The notes beneath the pieces were generated by a model. That model did not search any database. It was not told where the DNA came from and worked only from the letters and a program-made list of their open reading frames with translations. From Pseudothermotoga elfii DSM 9442 = NBRC 107921 (GTDB lineage: Bacteria; Thermotogota; Thermotogae; Thermotogales; DSM-5069), in contig NC_022792.1 in the NCBI RefSeq assembly GCF_000504085.1, positions 1,268,001 through 1,332,000 of the forward strand: a stretch of 64,000 bases of DNA. Direction: 5' to 3'. Positions within the stretch are counted from its first letter, which is position 1. Every line of letters starts with the position of its first letter. A program made the position numbers and the translations under genes. Positions 51,490 through 60,885 of this stretch are shown here, in pieces.

Positions 51490-52127
51490 AAAGAATGATT
51501 GGGACAACTTCATGGCTTTTTCCCGGAACTTATTATGAAAATGCACGGCTCGTGGCACAGAATGTTGATTTTGTTGAACTACTTGTTTACACATGGGATG
51601 AAGAAACACAAAATATCATCGATGTAGAGATCGATAAATTGAATAACCTGACAGAAAAATATGGTCTTCTTTATACAGTGCACCTACCTACAGATAAAAT
51701 AGAAAATGTTTTCAGTGCGTACAGGTATTTTACTATCTCGAAATTAAAAATAGTGAATTATGTGCTTCATCCTATCGAAGGAGTTGAAGTGTTTCTGTCT
51801 TTGAATGGATCAAACATGTCTCTGGAAAACCTTAAAGAAAAAATAGTCTACCACGAAAAAATGACATTTGACGTAGGACATCACTTACTGGGGAAAAAAT
51901 TTGACACGGGATTTTTAAAAAATGTCAATGAAATACATTTGATGGGAGTTTCCCAACAGAAAGACCATCTCAGAGTAAACGAGGAAACCTTGATAAAGAT
52001 ATCAAAAATTTTTGGAGATTCAATCGAAAAAATTCGGTTGTGGTGCATCGAGGTTTTTGACATAAACGATATGCTTGAATCTCTCTCGCTGGTTAAAAGC
52101 TTTCTCAATAGGTGGGAAATCAAATGA
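51486..52127 (+). CDS. CbiR-like TIM-barrel protein, putative cobamide remodelling enzyme
   Basis: A 213-residue protein of the xylose-isomerase-like/AP-endonuclease-2 barrel type: GTTSWLFPGTYYENARL start, VDFVELLVYTW, YTVHLPTDKI, VLHPIEG, TFDVGHHLLG, IHLMGVSQQKDHLRV, with conserved His/Asp/Glu that would bind metals. CbiR enzymes of this superfamily open foreign cobamides so that the lower ligand can be exchanged. The position between cobU and cobS, with 4-nt overlaps, supports this. An alternative is the missing cobalamin-phosphate phosphatase role, since no cobC/cobZ is seen. Confidence 0.6.
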   Translation: MKRMIGTTSWLFPGTYYENARLVAQNVDFVELLVYTWDEETQNIIDVEIDKLNNLTEKYGLLYTVHLPTDKIENVFSAYRYFTISKLKIVNYVLHPIEGVEVFLSLNGSNMSLENLKEKIVYHEKMTFDVGHHLLGKKFDTGFLKNVNEIHLMGVSQQKDHLRVNEETLIKISKIFGDSIEKIRLWCIEVFDINDMLESLSLVKSFLNRWEIK

Positions 52128-52837
52128 TGAATGATTTTCTAACGGCTCTCTCTTTTATCTCGAGATTGCCGGTCAAACTCAACAATACCGAAAATTTTGA
52201 AACAAACATAAAAAAAGCACCTTCTTATTTTACCCTGGTTGGGTACATTCCAGGCTTTATCTATTTTTTCACCTCACTATGGAGTGAGAACATCTTTATA
52301 AGAATAGCCGGGATTGCAGCTGGATTTTACCTGTTTGACCTTTTCCATTTTGATGGACTCTTAGATATGCTCGATGGATTTTTGAATCAATCAGACAAAG
52401 AAAAAAGGCTTCTAATTATGTCTAAAGGAAATGTTGGTCCATTCGCGGTTTTTTATGGAACCCTTTATGTCATAGCATTTTATAATTTATTTTCTCATCT
52501 GGATCCGACAGACTTCTTATTTGGTTCAGTTTTTGGCAGATATTCTATGAGTATACTGATATCTATCTCAAAACCAGCCAAAAATACAGGCCTTGGTGCC
52601 ATGTTTTTTCCTGCTTACAAATACACTCCCTTGATAGCTGCCTTGTTTTCAGCTCCAATGCTCTGCCTGGGGTGTGTAAAATTTATTCTGTCTTTCCTTG
52701 TATCATTTCTGACTGCGATATTTGTAAAAATAATATCAGAAAAAAAGATCTCTGGAATAACTGGAGACGTAATCGGCGGTACATCTTTGTTGTCACAAAT
52801 GTTTATATTGCTTTCAATAGCTGGTGTTGAATTGTGA
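52124..52837 (+). CDS. cobS: cobalamin (5'-phosphate) synthase
   Basis: An integral membrane enzyme of 237 residues joining AdoCbi-GDP with alpha-ribazole(-phosphate). The signature FHFDGLLDMLDGF (D-G-x-x-D-x-x-D-G) near residue 78 and GDVIGGTS near the end are intact; about six membrane segments. ATG 52124 follows AGGTGGGA; a GTG at 52112 is an alternative. Overlaps cbiR-like and cbiB by 4 nt. Confidence 0.93.
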   Translation: MMNDFLTALSFISRLPVKLNNTENFETNIKKAPSYFTLVGYIPGFIYFFTSLWSENIFIRIAGIAAGFYLFDLFHFDGLLDMLDGFLNQSDKEKRLLIMSKGNVGPFAVFYGTLYVIAFYNLFSHLDPTDFLFGSVFGRYSMSILISISKPAKNTGLGAMFFPAYKYTPLIAALFSAPMLCLGCVKFILSFLVSFLTAIFVKIISEKKISGITGDVIGGTSLLSQMFILLSIAGVEL

Positions 52838-53730
52838 GTAGACTATTAATGTTGATTTTTGCGGTATTTGTTGATATTCTCCTTGGAGAGTACCCGAATA
52901 TAATTCATCCAGTTGCTTACATGGGAAAGATAGGTAAGCTTTTCGATAAATACGTTAACAACAAAGGGCAAAGCAAATCTACCAGATTTTTATCTGGCCT
53001 CTGTGCTGAAATGATTGAAATATCTGTATGGTGCTGCATGTTAATTTTTTTGAGGATATCGCTTAAATCAAAAATAATAGAATATGTAATATTAACCTGT
53101 TTACTCAAAGCGACATTTTCTATTCGTGGCTTGTACGAACATGTTAGAAAATGTTCCACAGACAATATTGCAAAATTGCGAAAATCTGTTTCGATGATTG
53201 TCAGCAGAGGTACAGAAAAACTTGACAAGCCACATCTTTATTCTGCTGCTATAGAGAGCCTTTCTGAAAACATTTCTGACAGCATAACCGCCCCACTGTT
53301 TTATTATATTCTTTTCGGTCTTGATGGTGCGTTGATTTATAGAATTGCGAATACATACGATGCACTTTTTGGCTACCATTCTGAAAAATATGAGTGGTTT
53401 GGAAAGTTCTGTGCAAGATTAGACGATGCTTTAAATTTTATTCCAGCTCGCATCACAGCATTCCTTATCCTGTTATTCAGCCCAAAAAACGCGTGGAAAT
53501 ATATCAAAAAATACGGTTCTATAAAAATCAACGCTACTTACCCCATGAGCGCATTCGCAGGTGTTTTACAGATAGGTATTGAAAAAATAGGTTATTACAG
53601 ATTTGATGGGCAATTACCTCAAAAAGAAGATTTAAAAAGGGCACTGATTCTTTATATTAAGGTTGTAAGTTTGATTTTGATAATTGCTGTATTAATTCTG
53701 ATACTGAAGTTATTGGGTGATCGGGCATGA
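52834..53730 (+). CDS. cbiB: adenosylcobinamide-phosphate synthase
   Basis: A 298-residue membrane protein that attaches aminopropanol(-phosphate) to cobyric acid. Family segments: HPVAYMGKIG near the start, SIRGLYEHV, AIESLSENISDSITAPLFYY, GYHSEKYEWFGKFCARLDDALNFIPARI, and ATYPMSAFAGVL. GTG start overlapping cobS by 4 nt. It and CobD allow use of cobyric acid as well as cobinamide. Confidence 0.92.
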   Translation: MSRLLMLIFAVFVDILLGEYPNIIHPVAYMGKIGKLFDKYVNNKGQSKSTRFLSGLCAEMIEISVWCCMLIFLRISLKSKIIEYVILTCLLKATFSIRGLYEHVRKCSTDNIAKLRKSVSMIVSRGTEKLDKPHLYSAAIESLSENISDSITAPLFYYILFGLDGALIYRIANTYDALFGYHSEKYEWFGKFCARLDDALNFIPARITAFLILLFSPKNAWKYIKKYGSIKINATYPMSAFAGVLQIGIEKIGYYRFDGQLPQKEDLKRALILYIKVVSLILIIAVLILILKLLGDRA

Positions 53731-54776
53731 AGATTTTTCATGGCGGTATCAACAGAGAAGAGTTTACAGATTTTTCCATATCGGTCAACCCTATAAAACC
53801 GCCATTTTTTGAAAAATTGTTTTCAAACAAACTTGTCGAATATTGTGGAAAATATACTTATATTGAACAGCTCGAAGAAAAATTTGCAAAGCGTTATGGT
53901 GAAAACACAGTAATTCTGGCTGGTGCAACTGAAGCTCTTCAGATCATAGGATTTACCTTGATGGAAGATTCAGAAGTAATTATACCAATCCCAAGTTACG
54001 GCGAGTATGCGCGAATAGCATCATTCAAAGCACACAGGATTCATTTCGTTGATATTCTGGATTATAAAAACAGAAAACTGGATTACAGCATCCTTGAAAA
54101 CTACATAAAAGATTTAAAAAGAAAAAACAGATCGGGGAAAAACACAGTTATTATCCTGGGAAACCCCAATAATCCTACGGGATATTATGAGAAGAATATT
54201 GCTTCATTTGTTGACCGTAATATAGACGAAAGAACAACCTTAGTGATAGACGAAGCATTTGTGGATTTTATTCCGGAAAAGGATAGAGTAGATTTGTCTG
54301 ATTTTGAAAACACCATTTTGATCAGAACATTTACAAAATTTTATTCAATACCCGGTATTAGAGCTGGATATGTAAAGAGCAAGAACTTCAAAAGTTTATT
54401 CGAATCTTATCGCTCTCCATGGGCTGTCGGAGCGATGGGATATTTGTTTCTGGAAACACTGTTGAGAGAAGATATATATGCGTTGAATCGCTTTGAAAAA
54501 AACACGGTTGAATATACAGAAAGGGAAAGAAAAAAATTCGAAGATTTTACTTATTTCATATCAAACACAAACTATTTTGTTGCCGAAATAGGCGATGTCG
54601 AAAAATTCCTTCAAATTCTTCATCACAATAAAATGCACGTACGAACAATGTATGATTTCAAGATGCCAAAATTTGTCAGGATTGGATTGAAAGATGAGCA
54701 ATCAAACGAAAAACTGTTAAACCTTTTGAGAGATTGGAGGGAATCTTATGGGTTACATTCACGTTTATACCGGTAA
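53727..54776 (+). CDS. cobD: L-threonine-O-3-phosphate decarboxylase (PLP aminotransferase fold)
   Basis: A 349-residue PLP protein of the histidinol-phosphate-aminotransferase class: GATEALQIIG, IPSYGEYAR, GNPNNPTG, VIDEAF and the PLP Lys in RTFTKFYSIPGIRAGY. In this operon it most likely makes aminopropanol phosphate for CbiB. HisC activity cannot be excluded by sequence alone. Its last 29 nt overlap cobA. Confidence 0.85.
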   Translation: MKIFHGGINREEFTDFSISVNPIKPPFFEKLFSNKLVEYCGKYTYIEQLEEKFAKRYGENTVILAGATEALQIIGFTLMEDSEVIIPIPSYGEYARIASFKAHRIHFVDILDYKNRKLDYSILENYIKDLKRKNRSGKNTVIILGNPNNPTGYYEKNIASFVDRNIDERTTLVIDEAFVDFIPEKDRVDLSDFENTILIRTFTKFYSIPGIRAGYVKSKNFKSLFESYRSPWAVGAMGYLFLETLLREDIYALNRFEKNTVEYTERERKKFEDFTYFISNTNYFVAEIGDVEKFLQILHHNKMHVRTMYDFKMPKFVRIGLKDEQSNEKLLNLLRDWRESYGLHSRLYR

Positions 54777-55257
54777 TGGAAAAGGCAAAACAACAGCGGC
54801 ATTTGGCCTTGCTATCAGGGCGGCCTGTGCAGGGAAGAGTGTCTACATTGCCCAGTTTGTTAAGGGTATGAAGTACAGCGAGCTTGATGTATCAAAGTAT
54901 ATTCCAAACATCGTTGTTGAACAGCATGGAAGAAACTGTTTTATAGTAAATACCCCCACACAAGAAGATATAGATCTTGCCAGAAAAGGCTTTGAAAAAG
55001 TTTCAAAGTACATTATGGAAGGAACTTTCGATGTGATCGTACTTGATGAAATCAATATCGCTGTATATTATAAATTGATCACAGTCGATGAAGTACTTCA
55101 AGTACTTAGAAATCGTCATGAAAAACCTGAGATTATACTGACAGGTCGTTATGCACCAGAGGAATTTGTAGAATACGCAGATCTGGTTTCTGAAATCCTT
55201 GAAATAAAACACTATTATCAAAAAGGAGTAACAGCGAGAAAGGGTATAGAATTTTAA
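54748..55257 (+). CDS. cobA: ATP:corrinoid adenosyltransferase
   Basis: A 169-residue CobA/BtuR-type enzyme: P-loop TGNGKGKTTAAFGLAIRA, FVKGMKYSE, VVEQHG, VIVLDEINIAVYYKLI and a TGRYAPEE segment. It adds the 5'-deoxyadenosyl upper ligand to reduced corrinoids, the first step after cobinamide uptake. Ribosome site GGAGGG within cobD. Confidence 0.93.
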   Translation: MGYIHVYTGNGKGKTTAAFGLAIRAACAGKSVYIAQFVKGMKYSELDVSKYIPNIVVEQHGRNCFIVNTPTQEDIDLARKGFEKVSKYIMEGTFDVIVLDEINIAVYYKLITVDEVLQVLRNRHEKPEIILTGRYAPEEFVEYADLVSEILEIKHYYQKGVTARKGIEF

Positions 55258-55259
55258 CC

Positions 55260-55868
55260 ATGTTCTACAACGGTGATTTTGAGACACCAGGTATTGTTTT
55301 CTCATCCTGGAGTGGAGGGAAAGACAGTGCCCTTGCATTTTACAAGGCGAAACAATATTTTAGACGTGTAGATTACATTTTCACCATGTTTGATGAAACA
55401 TGCAAAAGAACAAGATCACATGGTTTAAAAAAACAAATCATAGAAACTCAGGCAAAAAGTATGGGAGTAAAATTTCTTTGTGGGTGTGCTGGCTGGGAAA
55501 ACTATGAAGAGGTATTCACTGGGGTTCTCGAAAAACACTTCAAGGGCGGGGTAGGTGTTTTCGGAGATATAGATATTCAGGAACATCTCAACTGGGTAAT
55601 AAAAGTATGTTCACGCGTAGATGTTAAAGTTTTTGAACCGCTCTGGAAGATGAACAGAAAAGAAATAATAGAAGAATTCATCTCCCTCGGTTTTAAAGCG
55701 AAGGTCGTAACAGTGAAAAAAGGTTATGAAGAACTACTCGGAAGGGAAATAGATCATGATTTTATCGATCTTGCCAGCGAACTGGGGATAGATATTTGCG
55801 GAGAAAACGGAGAATATCATACGATCGTTTACGATGGTCCGGGATTTAAAGATCGGATAGATATTTAA
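55260..55868 (+). CDS. DUF71/COG2102 ATP-pyrophosphatase of the B12-salvage subgroup
   Basis: A 202-residue PP-loop ATPase: SSWSGGKDSALAFY near residue 18 and GENGEYHT near residue 185. The eukaryotic/archaeal members make diphthamide; a bacterial subgroup clusters with cobamide genes and has been proposed from comparative genomics to act in B12 salvage, perhaps as an amide-forming step. It closes the operon 2 nt after cobA. The reaction is unproven. Confidence 0.75.
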   Translation: MFYNGDFETPGIVFSSWSGGKDSALAFYKAKQYFRRVDYIFTMFDETCKRTRSHGLKKQIIETQAKSMGVKFLCGCAGWENYEEVFTGVLEKHFKGGVGVFGDIDIQEHLNWVIKVCSRVDVKVFEPLWKMNRKEIIEEFISLGFKAKVVTVKKGYEELLGREIDHDFIDLASELGIDICGENGEYHTIVYDGPGFKDRIDI

Positions 55869-55885
55869 TAGTTTTTCAGTTTTAA

Positions 55886-56632
55886 TCAGCACAATTGATT
55901 GCTCAGCCATGCTATCGTTTCAATAACCGATGGACCATCGTGAATGATATTTTTTCCTCTCTCGATATTCATCTTGATCACTTTTTTAAACCAATTCCAA
56001 TTTCTCGTTTTCAAAAGTTCTTCCACATCAACAGGAAAATCTGGTTCATGGAAAAAAATTCCAAATTCTGGTTTAATAATTTCGACAACTTCCAAATCGG
56101 GTTCTATGTAGCTCTCGCATCTGCTTGAGAAAATATTTTTACCACCTGAGAAATAAATAATATCGTCTATGAAAGTCAGCCCACCTATCGTTCTGACATG
56201 TTTTCCCAGCCACAATTCAACATAAACAGATTGATGTTGTTTTTTCCTTAACGATCCCAAATGCCAGAGTTTTTCTTGATGATGGTAAACCATTTCCTTC
56301 GCTTCTTTCAATTTGCCTGTTAACCCCCCCAGAGAAATAATATTTTCCCATATTCCATTGATAGATCTCGGTAAAGGTAAAACAAAAACTGGAAAACCTT
56401 CCTTTTTGAGCTCTTCTGATAACCTTTCCTGAATACCGCTTGTGAGTAAAATTAAATCGGGATTCAGGTTCCTGAGTTTTCTTTTGTCCACAAATATATA
56501 ATCTCCTACAACTTCCGCTTTTAAATCTTTCACATATCTTGAACAGTACTTTGAAACCCCCACGACCTGATCGCCAGCGCCTATCTCGAAAAGTACTTCA
56601 GTAAACCCGCTTACCATACTTACAATCCTCAT
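55886..56632 (-). CDS. BtuF-like corrinoid/metal-chelate binding protein without signal peptide
   Basis: A 248-residue protein with a periplasmic-binding fold of the BtuF/FecB class: RIVSMVSGFTEVLFEIGAGDQVVGVSKYC, LRNLNPDLILLTSG, and a second lobe WLGKHVRTIGGLTFIDDIIYFSGG. It lacks a signal peptide or lipobox: the fold begins at residue 2. So it should stay in the cytoplasm, unlike import receptors. It converges on the B12 operon, only 17 nt away. It may sense or store corrinoids; an upstream in-frame signal is not present. Confidence 0.65.
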   Translation of the reverse strand: MRIVSMVSGFTEVLFEIGAGDQVVGVSKYCSRYVKDLKAEVVGDYIFVDKRKLRNLNPDLILLTSGIQERLSEELKKEGFPVFVLPLPRSINGIWENIISLGGLTGKLKEAKEMVYHHQEKLWHLGSLRKKQHQSVYVELWLGKHVRTIGGLTFIDDIIYFSGGKNIFSSRCESYIEPDLEVVEIIKPEFGIFFHEPDFPVDVEELLKTRNWNWFKKVIKMNIERGKNIIHDGPSVIETIAWLSNQLC

Positions 56633-56645
56633 CGTTTTACACTCC

Positions 56646-57380
56646 TTAAATATATATCATCTTTCTGGTCATGCCTCCATCAACCACAAAATACTGGCCA
56701 GTTATAAAACCACTTCTGTCTTCATCTGCCAAAAAAAGAACCAAGTTGGCTATATCTTCAATTGTGCCCGCTCTGCCTGTGAGATGTTGCTGATGCTCCT
56801 GCTGGCTGATGTTTTCGTTTTCGTGCAAAATCCAACCAGGACATATAGCGTTAACCCTGACATTCGGCCCAAGAGAATTCGCCAGTGCGTGAGTCAACCC
56901 AATTATGCCGGCTTTCGAGGCACTATATGCTTCGTTACCGGGTTCAGACATCAGCGCTCTGGTAGAAGAGATATTTATGATCGCACCTCTGCCGGGATTT
57001 TCCAGTATCAGAGGTGTGCCGAAACGTGCCATTAAGAAATAACCCGTTAGATTAATATCAATAACCCGTCTCCACTCAGCTGCAGTAAGTTGCAAAAAAT
57101 TCTTGAACCCACCAATTGCCGCATTGTTAACAATGACATCAAGTCTGCCAAATTTCACTTTTAATTGACTATAGAATTCCTTCACCACACATTCGTCTGA
57201 AACATCACCTGGATAGAGAAAAACACCATTTTTGGCAGGAAAGTCATTAAGTGCCTGTTCATCTACATCAATAATACCCACCATCCAGCCATTGTTTAAA
57301 AAATTGAGCGCTATTCCCTTGCCAATATTTTTAGCCCCACCACTAATTACTGCTACTCTCTTCTCTTTCACTTTTTTCAC
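56646..57380 (-). CDS. short-chain dehydrogenase/reductase
   Basis: A 244-residue classical SDR: SGGAKNIGKG cofactor loop, VNNAA, Ser in NISSTRA, YSASK and NAICPGWI. Asp in GIIDVDE after the second strand indicates NAD(H) preference. Substrate unknown. The start (GTG 57380, or GTG 57371 with better site spacing) overlaps the ldh end by 38 nt, so it is co-transcribed with ldh. Confidence 0.8.
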   Translation of the reverse strand: MKKVKEKRVAVISGGAKNIGKGIALNFLNNGWMVGIIDVDEQALNDFPAKNGVFLYPGDVSDECVVKEFYSQLKVKFGRLDVIVNNAAIGGFKNFLQLTAAEWRRVIDINLTGYFLMARFGTPLILENPGRGAIINISSTRALMSEPGNEAYSASKAGIIGLTHALANSLGPNVRVNAICPGWILHENENISQQEHQQHLTGRAGTIEDIANLVLFLADEDRSGFITGQYFVVDGGMTRKMIYI

Positions 57381-58281
57381 CTTCTTTGATATATTTTTTT
57401 ATAACCTCCTTTGACCTTTCGAAAGCTTCTTTTTCCACACTGTTTAGTTTAACAGGCACAAGCTTTTCTACTCCATTTTTTCCCAAAATGGCTGGGAAGC
57501 CTATATAAAGATTGTCCTGAAAAACCGAAACAGTCCAAACACGTTTTTCATCTCTGTATATGCTTTCAACCAGTGCAGCTGTAGCAGTCCCAATGGCAAG
57601 GTTTGTGGCGCCTTTTTTCTCTATGATCTCATATGCCGCATTCTTCGTCTGTTCAAAAAGTGACTCTAATGGTGTGCAGTTTTTATTTGTGCAGAACTGG
57701 CAAAATCTTTTTATGCTTACACCGCCAATAGTCGCATTGCTCCATACAAGCAATTCACTGTCGCCATGCTCTCCTATTATATAAGCATGGACACTCATTG
57801 GTGATACGCCGCATTGCTTGGCAACAAGAGCCCTGAATCTGGCCGTGTCCAGAATTGTTCCGGTACCTATGACTTTGCGCCAATTAAATTTTGTCTCTTT
57901 CCATAAAACGTATGAAAGAACATCGACAGGGTTTGAAACATTTATAACAATAGCATCTGGCGAATATTTCTTTATCTGAGCAGCTATTTGCCTGATAATT
58001 TTTACATTTCTTTTTGTCAAAGACAGGCGGCTCTCACCTGCAGATTGAGATGCGCCTGCTGTTATGATTACAAAATCGCTGTTTAAAATATCATGAGGAT
58101 TACCTGCAATTATATTGCATCTTTTGAGAAACGGTGTGCTGTGATAAAGATCGAGGACCTCACCTTCTGCCCTTTTGATATCAATATCCACTATTACCAT
58201 CTCATCGGCAATCTTTGTATGCAATAGCGAATATGCAATACTTATACCAACACGCCCGGCACCAAAAATAGATACTTTCAT
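57343..58281 (-). CDS. ldh: L-lactate dehydrogenase
   Basis: A 312-residue enzyme reducing pyruvate to lactate with NADH, a fermentation end step. GAGRVGISIAYSL binds NAD; the specificity loop TAGASQSAGESRLSL has the Gln that marks lactate rather than malate dehydrogenase; Arg and Asp of GTILDTARFR and the His in GEHGDSE form the active site. GAGGTGAG ribosome site. The long charged C-terminal tail (EGEKSEREESSSN) is unusual. Confidence 0.92.
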   Translation of the reverse strand: MKVSIFGAGRVGISIAYSLLHTKIADEMVIVDIDIKRAEGEVLDLYHSTPFLKRCNIIAGNPHDILNSDFVIITAGASQSAGESRLSLTKRNVKIIRQIAAQIKKYSPDAIVINVSNPVDVLSYVLWKETKFNWRKVIGTGTILDTARFRALVAKQCGVSPMSVHAYIIGEHGDSELLVWSNATIGGVSIKRFCQFCTNKNCTPLESLFEQTKNAAYEIIEKKGATNLAIGTATAALVESIYRDEKRVWTVSVFQDNLYIGFPAILGKNGVEKLVPVKLNSVEKEAFERSKEVIKKYIKEGEKSEREESSSN

Positions 58282-58342
58282 GAACTCACCTCAACATCTC
58301 AGATGTAAACCATTACATTTCACGCAGCTAACCAATCATATA

Positions 58343-59572
58343 TTACCTCACGTTTACCGTAATCGATTCTAAAACTATCTCCGAAATTCGCCGAGAAATA
58401 TTATTGCCCCAGTAAAATCCTCTATCAGTTAGAATCAATGAATCACCTGAAAATACTGCCAAACCACTTGAGGTTAAATACTGCATAAAATGCTTAATTT
58501 TATCATTTTTTTGCAACAACGCATTTTTCAAAGGTATTTTTCCATGCTGAATAGCTCCTTTTAGGATAACGAATTCTTTGTATATTGGATGCATTTCCAC
58601 GACTTTTCGAGAATTAAAATTCTTAACTGATTCTTCATAAGCTTGTATTGCAACCGGATTCATAATCAAAGCATTTCCAAAATTACCCCCAGCACCGGCA
58701 CCAAGTGGAAGAGTATCTTCACCATTATTTCTGTTCACTATGTATTTATATTTGTCCCTTTTAACCATCTTTGTGAGTTCCAGAAAATCATACCCATTGT
58801 CCCGGCTCATTTTTAAAATGCACATGAAATTTTTGAGGTCTGTTTCTTCTGAAACTTCTTTTTTTATCTTACTCGCCGGCATATTCATTAGAGAATACAT
58901 CGAAAAACCATCCAGATCAAGTTCATAAATTGTTCTTAGATCCTTTCTCAATTCCTCGAGAGATTGACCAGGATAAGAATAGATTATGTCTATATTCACA
59001 CTTGCAAAATTCATCCTTTTCAAAAATTGCAACCTTTCTTTCACCCACTCTCCCGATCCCCTGCGGTTGAAAATTTTTCTGCCCATATCTGAAAAAGTCT
59101 GAACGCCTATGCTAAATCTATTTACGCCTGTTTGTTTGAAAAGTTCTATTTTATCGTCGCTGAGCTCAGTTACGCTTGTCTCGATAGTAATTTCTGCATC
59201 AGGAGTCAGATTGAAATTATCTTTTACAGCGACTATTATTTCCCTTAGGGCATCAGATCTAAGAGTAGTAGGTGTTCCTCCGCCAAAATAAACAGCATCA
59301 AATGTTGATTTTTCAATATAACTGAATTTACTGTACATTTGTATTTCTTTCAAAATCAATCTGTGATAATCTTCTGGAGGGGCCACTTGAGACCTGTTCA
59401 TAGAACAAAAAGTGCACGTCTTTAAACAAAACGGTACGTGTATATATATGACAGACTTCTTACCTTCAAGATTCTGATCGTTTAAATAATCATGCAAATA
59501 TATATGCCTCTTTACCAGATTATCTGTTTCTGCCATCGCACCGTGGTGCGATTTTATTCTTTTACTGTACAT
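58343..59572 (-). CDS. HemN-like radical-SAM protein, probably HutW/ChuW-type anaerobic haem degradation
   Basis: A 409-residue HemN-superfamily enzyme: IYIHVPFCLKTCTFC carries the Fe-S Cys triad, then GGGTPTTL, ETSVTELSDDKIELFKQTGVNRFSIGVQTF, and YSYPGQS. Coproporphyrinogen dehydrogenase and HemW share these. The neighbourhood (flavodoxin with 11-nt overlap, IsdE-like binding protein, permease, ATPase) favours the HutW/ChuW group that opens haem by a radical mechanism without oxygen. A perfect palindrome ATCGCACC/GGTGCGAT lies at 59535-59552 in the start region. Confidence 0.7.
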   Translation of the reverse strand: MYSKRIKSHHGAMAETDNLVKRHIYLHDYLNDQNLEGKKSVIYIHVPFCLKTCTFCSMNRSQVAPPEDYHRLILKEIQMYSKFSYIEKSTFDAVYFGGGTPTTLRSDALREIIVAVKDNFNLTPDAEITIETSVTELSDDKIELFKQTGVNRFSIGVQTFSDMGRKIFNRRGSGEWVKERLQFLKRMNFASVNIDIIYSYPGQSLEELRKDLRTIYELDLDGFSMYSLMNMPASKIKKEVSEETDLKNFMCILKMSRDNGYDFLELTKMVKRDKYKYIVNRNNGEDTLPLGAGAGGNFGNALIMNPVAIQAYEESVKNFNSRKVVEMHPIYKEFVILKGAIQHGKIPLKNALLQKNDKIKHFMQYLTSSGLAVFSGDSLILTDRGFYWGNNISRRISEIVLESITVNVR

Positions 59573-60089
59573 AGAGTTCCACCGGCCTGGAAAACACTTC
59601 TTGGGCTTTCCTTATATCTTCTTCATCAGGATGTTTTGCTGCCATTTCATAACCTCTCAGTTTTTCTTCAGTCAATGCATGAGGATGATCTGGTGGGAGT
59701 GTCTTAAAAAAATTGATGAGTTTTTCACTTATCTTACCCTGACATATGAATTTAGCTATAACAATGTTTCTGTTTTCTTCTATTTTTTCAACACATCTCT
59801 GGAGTGCTCCCTTGGCATGCTGGGAATCTGGATATGCACCAAGCGTGACAAACAAGCCTACTTTTTTATTTTTTATCATCTTCATAAAATCTAATGCTTC
59901 CTTATTTGGCATTCCTTTATCTACCCAGCATCCAACTATTACAATATCAAACCGATCTATGAAATCTTTACTGTGTATTTCATTCATGGCAAGATACGTT
60001 GTTTCATATTTTTTCAGTACTTTATGTATTCCATCAGCTACTTTTTTAGTATTTCCCGTGAGACTTGAATAAGTCAGTAAAATTTTCAT
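59562..60089 (-). CDS. flavodoxin-family protein
   Basis: A 175-residue flavodoxin: FMN phosphate loop YSSLTGNTKKVA at residue 7, GCWVDKGMP in the second loop and VTLGAYPDS. The extra C-terminal 50 residues are typical of the subgroup found with tetrapyrrole-processing enzymes. It probably supplies electrons to the neighbouring HutW-like enzyme, with which it overlaps. Confidence 0.8.
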   Translation of the reverse strand: MKILLTYSSLTGNTKKVADGIHKVLKKYETTYLAMNEIHSKDFIDRFDIVIVGCWVDKGMPNKEALDFMKMIKNKKVGLFVTLGAYPDSQHAKGALQRCVEKIEENRNIVIAKFICQGKISEKLINFFKTLPPDHPHALTEEKLRGYEMAAKHPDEEDIRKAQEVFSRPVELYVQ

Positions 60090-60090
60090 T

Positions 60091-60885
60091 CTATCTCTCC
60101 TCCCGAAAAGCTCTTTTAAAAAGCAATTGTATGATCTTATCGCCGCTGTGACGTATAAATATTTTTTCCGCTTCTACCCCATACACCTCTCTGATTAACT
60201 CTGGAGTGATTATCTCTCCGGGATCTCCCTTAGCTACAATTTCGCCGGAGTTCATGACTATAATCCGGTGACTGTATCTGATAGCCTGATTTAAATCATG
60301 CAGCACCATAACTACTGTTAATTTGCAATCTGCATTTATTTTCTTGATTAATTCGAGTATTTCTATCTGATACCTGATATCAAGAAACGTCGTTGGTTCG
60401 TCCAAAAGAAGAATTCCAGTGCTCTGCACCAGCCCCATGGCTATCCATGCTCTTTGCCTTTCGCCACCAGATAATTGCGAAACATATCTGTCGGAAAGGT
60501 GGTTCATGTTTGTCACCCTCAACGCCCAATCTACAACCCCTGCATCGTCATCATTAAGCAATTCAAAGTATTTCTTATGAGGATTTCTACCGAACTGAAC
60601 CAATTCTTTAACAGTAATATCTTCTGGGGCATAATTTTGCTGAAAAACTATCGCGAGCTTCTTTGCTATCTCTTTTCTACTTATTTTGAAAATATCGCTT
60701 CCCTCAATAACAACATTTCCCGTATGAGGTTTGTACAATCCAGCAATAAGGTTCAACAAAGTTGATTTTCCTGATCCATTGGGCCCAATAATACTGGTTA
60801 TTTTAGCTTTCTCGATAAGTAATTCTATCTGGTTTATAAAAGGCTTGCCATTATACGCAAATGAGAGATTGCTCAGTTGAATCAT
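60091..60885 (-). CDS. FecE/BtuD-type ABC importer ATPase (haem candidate)
   Basis: A 264-residue ATPase of a type II importer: IGPNGSGKSTLL, QLSGGERQRAWIAMGL, ILLLDEPTTFLD. It overlaps the permease by 4 nt. The chelate transported is inferred as haem from the binding protein; cobamides are an alternative. Confidence 0.88.
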   Translation of the reverse strand: MIQLSNLSFAYNGKPFINQIELLIEKAKITSIIGPNGSGKSTLLNLIAGLYKPHTGNVVIEGSDIFKISRKEIAKKLAIVFQQNYAPEDITVKELVQFGRNPHKKYFELLNDDDAGVVDWALRVTNMNHLSDRYVSQLSGGERQRAWIAMGLVQSTGILLLDEPTTFLDIRYQIEILELIKKINADCKLTVVMVLHDLNQAIRYSHRIIVMNSGEIVAKGDPGEIITPELIREVYGVEAEKIFIRHSGDKIIQLLFKRAFREER

